A DNA stretch of 8,193 nt from assembly GCA_963589235.1 (NCBI GenBank), contig CAVAJX010000036.1, positions 1 to 8,193 of the forward strand, given 5' to 3'. The DNA is from CAG-877 sp963589235. Lineage in GTDB: Bacteria > Bacillota_I > Bacilli_A > RF39 > UBA660. Shown here one piece after another: positions 1 to 5,750 of this stretch (the stretch's first letter is position 1; every line of letters begins with the position of its first letter). Below the pieces are notes generated by a model that was given only the letters and a program-made list of their open reading frames with translations, was not told the origin of the DNA and did no database searches. The position numbers and the translations under genes were made by a program.

Positions 1-42
1 TATTTACAACAAAAAATAGACATTTTTAAACTTTGTAACTGA
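1..42 (+). pseudogene. C-terminal end of an insertion-sequence transposase (cut by the window edge)
   Basis: Frame 1 reads YLQQKIDIFKLCN and stops at TGA (40-42). By itself this says nothing. However, the opposite strand at the right edge of the window also ends in a similar tail (IFCLSN then TGA), and both stops lie inside an identical 16-bp sequence. A stop codon inside a terminal inverted repeat is common for insertion-sequence transposases, so I infer that this is the 3' end of a transposase read into the window. The family cannot be assigned from 13 residues. Whether the gene is intact upstream is unknown. Confidence 0.5.
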
Positions 43-52
43 AAAAGTCGGG
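37..52 (+). repeat. Left copy of a 16-bp inverted repeat, probable IS end
   Basis: AACTGAAAAAGTCGGG is found here and, as an exact reverse complement, at 8144-8159. It overlaps the stop of the transposase tail and is followed at once by the NUDIX-like remnant. This placement suggests the outer boundary of an element lying to the left. The base after GGG differs between the two copies (A here, T in the other when read the same way), so the shared end is at or close to position 52. Confidence 0.6.
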
Positions 53-168
53 AAGTTAAATGGTTCTCTATGGATGAATTAAAACACATGGTAGAAACAA
101 AAGAATTAAATGAAAATCAAATATCTTGTTTCATTAAAGTTTGCAATTATTTAGAAAAAAATAAGTAA
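53..168 (+). pseudogene. C-terminal remnant of a NUDIX-like hydrolase, cut by an IS
   Basis: From the end of the 16-bp repeat an open frame reads VKWFSMDELKHMVETKEL and continues for about 20 more residues to TAA at 166-168. A hydrophobic or charged run before W-F-S-x-D-E-L, a short helix, then an N-x-x-Q-I helix and a basic tail is typical of the C-terminus of NUDIX hydrolases of the ADP-ribose pyrophosphatase or MutT type. The catalytic NUDIX box (GX5EX7REUXEEXGU) is not present, since it would lie upstream where the element now sits. An in-frame TGA at 40-42 closes the frame on the left. An internal ATG at 70-72 has no convincing ribosome site. I read this as a dead 3' fragment left by insertion. 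The family call rests on about 38 residues. Confidence 0.5.
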
Positions 169-182
169 AACTATTCGTTCTT

Positions 183-191
183 TGTTATAAT
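183..191 (+). promoter_or_regulatory. Extended -10 promoter for the DUF362 gene
   Basis: TGTTATAAT is a perfect extended -10 element (TGn followed by TATAAT), starting 15 bases after the stop of the NUDIX-like remnant. No good -35 hexamer lies 16-18 bases upstream, which an extended -10 tolerates. Transcription would begin at about 197-199, next to the GAGGAG ribosome site (198-203), so the leader would be very short. Confidence 0.6.
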
Positions 192-211
192 AAAAATGAG
201 GAGACTTAAAC

Positions 212-1081
212 ATGGAAAAAGCAAAAGTATATTTTACAAAAAATTTAACTAGTGAAAGTTTAATAAAATTATATGAAAAAGCTAATTGTCATTTAGAAGG
301 AAAAGCAGCTGTAAAAGTTCATTCTGGTGAAGAAGGTAATCAAAACTTTCTTCATCCAGAATATTTTAAAGATATGATCGACTATGTAAAAGGAACTGTA
401 GTAGAGTGTAATACTGCTTATGATGGAGCTAGAAATACAACAGAAAAACATGAAAAATTATTAGAGGATCATGGTTGGACTAAATATTTTAATGTTGACT
501 TATTAGATGCCGAAGGACCAGATTTAGTATTGCCTATTCCAAATGGTAAGAAAATTAAAGAAAACCATGTAGGTAAAAATATTAAGAATTATGATTCAAT
601 GTTAGTTTTATCTCATTTTAAAGGTCATCCCATGGGTGGCTACGGTGGAGCTTTAAAACAATTATCAATTGGCTGTGCTTCATCTTATGGAAAAGCTTAT
701 ATTCATGGAGTAGGTGTGCCAGAAAATTTATGGACAGCAGATCATGATAGTTTCTTAGAGTCAATGGCTGATGCAGCTTCATCTGTAGTAAAATTATTCA
801 ATAATAAAATTGTCTACATAAACGTACTAGCAAACATGTCAGTAGACTGTGACTGCTGTAGCGTAGCTGAAGATCCTTGTATGAAAGACATTGGTATTGT
901 CCTATCAACTGACCCTGTTGCAATAGACCAAGCTTGTCTAGATATGGTATATAACAGCAGTGATCCAGGTAAAGATCATTTAATAGAACGTATTGAGTCA
1001 AGAAATGGACATCATACAATAGATGCTGCTAAGGACTTAGGTATTGGTACAACAGATTATGAACTTATTAATATAGATTAA
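212..1081 (+). CDS. DUF362 domain protein, short form without a ferredoxin domain
   Basis: This 289-residue cytoplasmic protein has the features of the DUF362 family. They are an N-terminal KAAVKVHSGE strand-turn (31-40), the motif SHFKGHPMGGYGGALK (134-149), a cysteine-rich SVDCDCC (210-216) with a further DPC (221-223), STDPVAIDQAC (232-242), and the closing GHHTIDAAKDLGIGT (266-280). DUF362 proteins often carry a two-cluster ferredoxin module, for which these residues show no CxxCxxC repeat. The three cysteines of CDCC plus Cys223 could still hold a metal or Fe-S centre, but that is inference. No catalytic activity is established for the family. No signal peptide or membrane segment is visible. 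The ATG follows GAGGAG by 8 bases. The gene is monocistronic, with its own promoter and a terminator shared with the convergent regulator. Confidence 0.85.
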   Translation: MEKAKVYFTKNLTSESLIKLYEKANCHLEGKAAVKVHSGEEGNQNFLHPEYFKDMIDYVKGTVVECNTAYDGARNTTEKHEKLLEDHGWTKYFNVDLLDAEGPDLVLPIPNGKKIKENHVGKNIKNYDSMLVLSHFKGHPMGGYGGALKQLSIGCASSYGKAYIHGVGVPENLWTADHDSFLESMADAASSVVKLFNNKIVYINVLANMSVDCDCCSVAEDPCMKDIGIVLSTDPVAIDQACLDMVYNSSDPGKDHLIERIESRNGHHTIDAAKDLGIGTTDYELINID

Positions 1082-1122
1082 TGTAATATATACACTAATT
1101 AATAAGTAAATTTAAACAAACA

Positions 1123-1151
1123 AAAAGAGCATGAATAATTCATGTTCTTTT
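1123..1151. terminator. Bidirectional terminator between the DUF362 and tetR genes
   Basis: AAAAGAGCATGAA (1123-1135) and TTCATGTTCTTTT (1139-1151) form a 13-bp stem with one G-U pair and a TAA loop. On the + strand it runs into TTTTCATTTT. On the - strand it runs into CTTTTTGTTTGTTT. It can therefore end both the DUF362 transcript and the convergent regulator transcript. The regulator's stop codon begins only 5 bases away. Confidence 0.85.
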
Positions 1152-1155
1152 CATT

Positions 1156-1722
1156 TTAATATAAATTATCTGGTATTAACTTATCTAAATAACGAATCAT
1201 ATCTTCTGCTGTATATTGATTAGGCTTTCTAATACACATAGAACATACATTTATAACAGCATTAACATAAAATGTAGTTATAACTTCTATTGGGATATCA
1301 CTATTATATTCTTGTTCACTTTCGATATGACCCTTTACATCTTTCATAATGGTATCTCTAATCATATCATAAGCAACACTATTATTATTATTTTTAAGAA
1401 TAGAAGAGTAAATAGAAATGTTTTCATTAACATGTTCGAATAGTAATTCAATTGTTTTTAAATAAAACTCTTTTGAATTAGAAATATTTGTATTAGTTTT
1501 TAATTTACTTATTAAAGAATCTTCCAAATCTTTCATCAACGCATATAAAAGTTCATACTTATCATTAAAATGATCATAAAATGTAGATCTATTAGTTAAA
1601 GCCACCTTACAGATATCGGACACTTTTATCTCTTCAAATGGTTTATCCTTCATCATCATAATTAAACCATCATATAAACTCTTTTTAGTTTTTATTACTC
1701 TTAAATCTTCCTTTTTATCCAT
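1156..1722 (-). CDS. TetR/AcrR-family transcriptional regulator
   Basis: This 188-residue protein has a TetR-type N-terminal DNA-binding domain. After helix 1 (residues 9-24, KTKKSLYDGLIMMM) comes the helix-turn-helix EIKVSDICKVALTNRSTFYDHF (31-52), including the family's typical S-T-F-Y-x-H-F recognition helix, then K-Y-E-L-L (55-59). The remaining 130 residues are mainly helical and would form the ligand and dimer domain, too divergent to predict a ligand. The length is normal for the family. The ATG is preceded by AGGTG (1730-1734) with 7 bases of spacing. The gene lies back to back with the MMPL operon, the usual arrangement for a TetR repressor of an efflux pump, so it probably represses that operon and itself. 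Target and inducer are inferred only. Confidence 0.9.
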   Translation of the reverse strand: MDKKEDLRVIKTKKSLYDGLIMMMKDKPFEEIKVSDICKVALTNRSTFYDHFNDKYELLYALMKDLEDSLISKLKTNTNISNSKEFYLKTIELLFEHVNENISIYSSILKNNNNSVAYDMIRDTIMKDVKGHIESEQEYNSDIPIEVITTFYVNAVINVCSMCIRKPNQYTAEDMIRYLDKLIPDNLY

Positions 1723-1741
1723 TTTCCATCACCTACTTAAC

Positions 1742-1769
1742 ATTATATACCTAATACGCCATTTGTAAA
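1742..1769 (-). promoter_or_regulatory. Sigma-A-type promoter of the tetR gene
   Basis: Read on the - strand, TTTACA (1769-1764) is a good -35 and TATAAT (1747-1742) a perfect -10, separated by 16 bases. Transcription would start near 1735, close to the AGGTG ribosome site, so the regulator mRNA would have almost no leader. Confidence 0.65.
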
Positions 1770-1776
1770 GATAAAC

Positions 1777-1792
1777 TACACAAAGTTGTATA
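1777..1792. promoter_or_regulatory. Candidate TetR operator in the divergent intergenic region
   Basis: TACACAAAGTTGTATA is an imperfect 16-bp palindrome with 6 of 8 pairs matching and core arms ACAA/TTGT around AG. It lies 8 bases upstream of the regulator's -35 element and between the two divergent genes, where a TetR operator is expected. It is AT-rich and only one copy is seen, so chance is possible. In the rest of this 183-bp gap a TTGACG (1805-1810) could be a -35 for the MMPL operon, but no matching -10 is found at the proper distance. Confidence 0.3.
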
Positions 1793-1905
1793 AATGCACT
1801 ACTTTTGACGTACAAGTGTTGGATATCGACCAAAAAAATACAAAAAATAATGGAAATTATTAAAATAATGAATACAATTAATTATGCAAAGAGGGAGGAA
1901 TAACA

Positions 1906-3969
1906 ATGAAAAGAATAGCGGATAAAATAACAAACAATGGTATTTTAATCCTTATAGTAAGTTTTATTCTTTTAATAGTTTCCGTATTCGGTTATATAAA
2001 CACCAGAGTAAATTATGACATTTTAGTATACTTACCAGATAGTATTGAAACTATTAAAGGTGAAAACATACTAACTGATGATTTTGGCTTAGGTTCATAT
2101 GCCTTTGTCATGGTAGATAACAAATCATCAAACTATATCCTTAATTTAGAGGATAAAATAAAAGACATTAAAAATGTCAACGCTGTATACAGTGTAGCAG
2201 ACGTAATTGATACAACAATTCCTTACGACATGTTACCAGACGAGGTAAAAGATAAACTATATTCTGATAACGAAACAATAATATTTGTTACCTTTGATGG
2301 CTCAACATCTGAAGATTCAACCATAACAGCCGTAAGAGAATTACGCGAAACTGTAAATGATGCAACAAGAGTTAGCAGCATGACAGCGATGGTAATTGAT
2401 ACAATGGATTTATCAAATCAAGAAATTGTAGCTTATGTAGCTATTGCCGTATTATTCTGTTTAATAATTCTATTACTAACAACAGATTCATACATCATAC
2501 CATTCTTACTATTAGGTAACATTGGTATCGCTATAATCTACAACATGGGAAGTAACTACTTCCTAGGAGATATAAGTTATATTACAAAATCAATTTCTGC
2601 AGTATTACAACTTGGTGTAACAACAGACTTCTCAATTTTCTTATATCACAAATATGAAGATTCCAAAAAGAAAATCAAAGATAAGAAAAAAGCTATGTCT
2701 GATGCCATAGTTCAAACATTTAAATCAATATTAGGTTCATCATTAACTACATTCGCTGGTTTCCTAGCACTATGTACAATGGACTTATTATTAGGTAAAG
2801 ATATCGGAATAGTTATGGCAAAAGGTGTTCTATTCGGACTATTAACTGTTGTAACAATATTCCCAGCATTCTTACTTATTTTTGATAAACAAATCGATAA
2901 AACAAAACACAAAATATTATTACCAGAATTTAAAAAATTACCAAAATTCATTATATCAAAGTCTAAAGCAATTTTAATTATATTCATCATCTTAATGATA
3001 CCTGCATATTATGGAAACAGTCATTATGATGTATATTACAAACTAGATGATTCCCTACCAAAAGACTTAGCGTTTAATGTAGCTAATTCTGATTTGGCTA
3101 AAAAGTTTAACATTACATCTCCAGAAATAATTATTTTAGATAAAGATGTATCAAGTAGTGAAGTAGAAGAGTTAACTGATGAGTTAAAGAATGTAAAAGG
3201 AATAGACCTAGTATTAGCACCAAGTGAAATAATCAATAATGGATTAGAAACAATATTACCAGATGAATTACAAGATTTATTTAATAATGATAAATATCAA
3301 TTAGTCTTAACTAATTCAACATATGAAATAGCATCAGATAAATTAAATGATCAAATAACTACAATAAATAAAATTGTTCATAAATATGATAAGAAAGCTA
3401 TCGTAGCTGGTGAAGGTGCTTTAATGAAAGACCTTATAAGTATAGCCGACCATGACTTTAAAATGGTTAATTATACATCATTAGCTGTAATATTTGTAAT
3501 CATGGTATTAGTATTAAAATCATTAAGTTTACCAATAATTTTAAGTTTAGTAATTGAGTTTGCCATTTTCGTAAATATGTCAATTGCATACTATACCGGT
3601 ACATCTCTACCATTTATAGCATCAATTGTCGTTGGTACAATTCAGTTAGGAGCAACAATTGATTATGCCATTCTTATGTCAACAACATACATTGAAAAAA
3701 GACAAAAGAGTGCCGATAAGAAGAAATGTATGGAAGAAACATTACAATTTACAATACCATCAATTATAACTTCAGCTTTATGTTTCTTTGCCGCAACATC
3801 AAGCGTTGGTTTCTATACAAAAATAGATATGATCGGTTCAATTTGTAACTTATTAGCACGTGGATCATTAATCAGTATGGTATCTGTAATATTCATTTTA
3901 CCAACATTATTAATGATGTTTGATAAGATAGTATTAAAAAATAAAAATGCCAAGAAAGAGGGAGTTTAA
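1906..3969 (+). CDS. MMPL/RND-family membrane transporter
   Basis: This 687-residue protein has the two-fold MMPL architecture: one helix (about 12-30), an outer domain (about 31-172), five helices to about 327, then the same plan again with a helix at 353-369, an outer domain (370-518) and five helices to about 672. That gives 12 membrane spans. The fourth helix of each half keeps the family's proton-relay aspartate: G-V-T-T-D-F (Asp241) and G-A-T-I-D-Y (Asp586-Tyr587). In known MMPL proteins a D-Y pair in this place drives proton-coupled export. Here the first half has Phe instead of Tyr after Asp. A basic loop (253-262, K/D-rich) separates helices in the first half. The ATG follows GAGGGAGGA. 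It is the first gene of an operon with the secreted LxxG protein, one base apart. The cargo is unknown; envelope lipids, hydrophobic peptides or toxic amphiphiles fit the family. Confidence 0.88.
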   Translation: MKRIADKITNNGILILIVSFILLIVSVFGYINTRVNYDILVYLPDSIETIKGENILTDDFGLGSYAFVMVDNKSSNYILNLEDKIKDIKNVNAVYSVADVIDTTIPYDMLPDEVKDKLYSDNETIIFVTFDGSTSEDSTITAVRELRETVNDATRVSSMTAMVIDTMDLSNQEIVAYVAIAVLFCLIILLLTTDSYIIPFLLLGNIGIAIIYNMGSNYFLGDISYITKSISAVLQLGVTTDFSIFLYHKYEDSKKKIKDKKKAMSDAIVQTFKSILGSSLTTFAGFLALCTMDLLLGKDIGIVMAKGVLFGLLTVVTIFPAFLLIFDKQIDKTKHKILLPEFKKLPKFIISKSKAILIIFIILMIPAYYGNSHYDVYYKLDDSLPKDLAFNVANSDLAKKFNITSPEIIILDKDVSSSEVEELTDELKNVKGIDLVLAPSEIINNGLETILPDELQDLFNNDKYQLVLTNSTYEIASDKLNDQITTINKIVHKYDKKAIVAGEGALMKDLISIADHDFKMVNYTSLAVIFVIMVLVLKSLSLPIILSLVIEFAIFVNMSIAYYTGTSLPFIASIVVGTIQLGATIDYAILMSTTYIEKRQKSADKKKCMEETLQFTIPSIITSALCFFAATSSVGFYTKIDMIGSICNLLARGSLISMVSVIFILPTLLMMFDKIVLKNKNAKKEGV

Positions 3970-3970
3970 A

Positions 3971-5593
3971 ATGAAAAATTTAAATAAAGTTATATCAGGT
4001 GTTTTAATATCAAGTTTATTATTTACACCAGTATCAACATTAGCTTTAACTAAAGAAGAAACAGTTTATACAAATTTAAACTATGACGGAACAGTTGAAA
4101 AAACAATTGTAAATAATCATATTTCTGACTTAGATAAAGGTAAAGTAACTGATGATACTGAACTAAAAAAATTATTAAATATTAATGGAAAAGAAACTTA
4201 TACTGAAAATAATGGTATCATTACTTGGAACGCTAAAGGAAAAGATATTTATTATCAAGGTACAACAGATAAAGAATTACCTATTACAGTAGATGCTAAA
4301 TACTATTTAGATGGTAAAGAAATGAAAGCTAAAAAATTAGTAGGTAAAAAAGGTAAAGTTACTATTAAATTAAGTTTAAAAAACAATGCTTATGATACAA
4401 GAACTGGTTTATATACTCCATTTGTAGTAACAGTTGGAACATCTCTAAGTAATAAAACAAACTCAAATATTACTATTACTAATGGTAAAGTTACTAGTAC
4501 TGGTAATAAGAGTATGGTAGTAGCCCTAGCTGCTCCTGGATTATATGAAAGTTTAGGTACTGATGAATTAAAAGGTTTAGACAGTGTAGAAATATCATTT
4601 GATACTACAAGTTTCAGTTTAAATAATATCTATTTAATTTCCTCTCCAAAACTATTATCAGAAACTGATATGAATATCTTTAATAAAATGGATACACTAA
4701 ATAACTCTTTAAATACTTTACAAACTAGTATGGATAAAGTAGTAGCCGGCGCAAATGAATTAAAAGAAGGTACTAAAGAGGTTTCATCAGGAGCAACAAC
4801 TCTAAGTTCAAAGCTAGAAGAAGCTCAAACAGGTATTGAAAAACTAGAATCAGGTTCTGTTGAATTAACAACAGGTCTAAAACAAATAATAGAAAGTTTA
4901 ACCTCAGCAAAAGAACAATTAGAGAAAACTCAAACTAGCACAGAAACAATTGAACAAATGAAACAATTACAAGAATTACAAGTTTCTAATAATAAAATGA
5001 TAGCAAAAATCAAATCACAATATGGTAATGATGAAGAAAAAATCAATAACGCTAAAAAAGCAGCTGTAGAATGTAATCTACAAACTGCAGAAAATGAAGT
5101 TACACTAGCAACTTGTTTAATGAGTAAAGGGCTTACATTAAAACAAATAGAAAGCTTACCTTACTTAATTTTACTAGAAAATAATACTGAAGCAATTAAA
5201 ACATTGTCTACAAAAATATCAGAAACATCAGCAACAATAAATACAATGTTAACTCAATTAGAAGAAGCTTTAAAACAAGCAGAATCAGGATCAGAAACAT
5301 TAAATACAGGATTAGAAACATTAAAAAAAGGTGTAGCCCAATTATCAGCTGGTGCTAAACAATTATCTACTGGTACAGTTGAAGTATTTAATGGTACCGA
5401 AAGCTTAGCTTCAGGTCTTGATCAATTAAATAAAGAAGGAATAAACAAATTATCATCATACGGAAAAACAGTAAATAATTATTCTAATAAATTAAAAACT
5501 TTAGTAAGATTATCAAAAAATTATAATGGATATAGTTCAAACAGTTCAAGTAATTCAACATTCATTTATAAAATGAAATCTGCTACTAAATAA
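3971..5593 (+). CDS. Secreted LxxG-heptad coiled-coil protein, partner of the MMPL pump
   Basis: I place the start at 3971 rather than at an earlier in-frame ATG (3947). The 3971 start gives a clean signal peptide (MKNLNKVISGVLISSLLFTP, cleavage likely after Ala25) and has AGAGGGAG 7 bases upstream. The mature part begins with a strand-rich domain (about 30-225). A coiled-coil region follows in which glycine recurs every seven residues: 260, 267, 274, 288, 295 and 302, then 440, 447, 454, 461, 468, 475 and 482. This is the X-X-X-Leu-X-X-Gly heptad pattern known from YhgE/Pip-type and MMPL-linked envelope proteins. Between the blocks lie charged helices and the only two cysteines (368, 382). 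The Ser/Asn-rich tail (520-530) has no LPxTG motif or membrane anchor, and the N-terminus has no lipobox. It would therefore be free outside the membrane or held by the pump. Co-transcription with the MMPL gene implies a joint function; the exact role is unknown. Confidence 0.82.
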   Translation: MKNLNKVISGVLISSLLFTPVSTLALTKEETVYTNLNYDGTVEKTIVNNHISDLDKGKVTDDTELKKLLNINGKETYTENNGIITWNAKGKDIYYQGTTDKELPITVDAKYYLDGKEMKAKKLVGKKGKVTIKLSLKNNAYDTRTGLYTPFVVTVGTSLSNKTNSNITITNGKVTSTGNKSMVVALAAPGLYESLGTDELKGLDSVEISFDTTSFSLNNIYLISSPKLLSETDMNIFNKMDTLNNSLNTLQTSMDKVVAGANELKEGTKEVSSGATTLSSKLEEAQTGIEKLESGSVELTTGLKQIIESLTSAKEQLEKTQTSTETIEQMKQLQELQVSNNKMIAKIKSQYGNDEEKINNAKKAAVECNLQTAENEVTLATCLMSKGLTLKQIESLPYLILLENNTEAIKTLSTKISETSATINTMLTQLEEALKQAESGSETLNTGLETLKKGVAQLSAGAKQLSTGTVEVFNGTESLASGLDQLNKEGINKLSSYGKTVNNYSNKLKTLVRLSKNYNGYSSNSSSNSTFIYKMKSATK

Positions 5594-5603
5594 AAAACAC
5601 ATT

Positions 5604-5638
5604 AAAGTAAACATTCAAATATGTTTACTTTTTCTTTT
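5604..5638 (+). terminator. Rho-independent terminator of the MMPL-LxxG operon
   Basis: AAAGTAAACAT (5604-5614) pairs perfectly with ATGTTTACTTT (5621-5631) over 11 bp around a TCAAAT loop, followed by TTCTTTT. It begins 10 bases after the stop of the LxxG gene and separates the operon from the XRE gene. Confidence 0.9.
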
Positions 5639-5645
5639 GTAAATA

Positions 5646-5654
5646 TGGTATTAT
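5646..5654 (+). promoter_or_regulatory. Extended -10 promoter for the XRE-membrane gene
   Basis: TGGTATTAT is a TGn plus -10 hexamer with 5 of 6 consensus bases, placed just after the operon terminator. No -35 is obvious at 16-18 bases. A start near 5661 would give an mRNA leader of roughly 90 bases before the ATG at 5751, much longer than the other leaders in this window. Confidence 0.45.
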
Positions 5655-5660
5655 ATAGTA

Positions 5661-5710
5661 AATGCAACTTAAAGTTTACAAATTTCCAAGTAAAGTTGGT
5701 AGAATGCAAC
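5661..5710 (+). repeat. Direct repeat AATGCAAC in the XRE gene leader
   Basis: AATGCAAC occurs at 5661-5668 and again at 5703-5710, 34 bases apart. Between them CAACTT (5665-5670) and AAGTTG (5693-5698) could pair into a short hairpin. The leader does not resemble a riboswitch class I know. The repeats could be protein binding sites or chance. Confidence 0.3.
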
Positions 5711-5733
5711 CGATAATTATCGTACTATTAGTA
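5711..5733. promoter_or_regulatory. Two adjacent palindromes before the XRE gene, candidate operator
   Basis: CGATAATTATCG (5711-5722) is a perfect 12-bp palindrome. It is directly followed by TACTATTAGTA (5723-5733), perfect apart from its central base. They lie just upstream of the AGGTG ribosome site (5741-5745) of a gene encoding a DNA-binding protein. XRE-family proteins often bind short palindromes near their own promoters, so autoregulation is a reasonable inference. Confidence 0.4.
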
Positions 5734-5750
5734 GCGAAAGAGGTGAAAAT

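Noticed and set aside
798..1443. Short open frames opposite the DUF362 and tetR genes (798-1019 on -, 1216-1443 on +)
   Set aside because: Both fully overlap recognisable genes and lack start signals and domain-like composition.
1856..1869. ATTATT-AA-AATAAT palindrome before the MMPL gene as an operator
   Set aside because: It is made only of A and T in very AT-rich DNA, so it is expected by chance. The site at 1777-1792 is better placed.
2712..3236. Open frames on the - strand inside the MMPL gene
   Set aside because: They are reverse shadows of a well-supported membrane protein, with no ribosome sites and no family features.
3947..3970. Earlier in-frame ATG that would add 8 residues to the LxxG protein and overlap the MMPL gene
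   Set aside because: It puts charged residues (PRKREFK) ahead of an otherwise standard signal peptide, and the strong ribosome site AGAGGGAG is spaced for the ATG at 3971.
5661..5750. Riboswitch or T-box in the XRE leader
   Set aside because: No T-box sequence, no known riboswitch core and no terminator/antiterminator pair is visible. The upstream hairpin belongs to the preceding operon.
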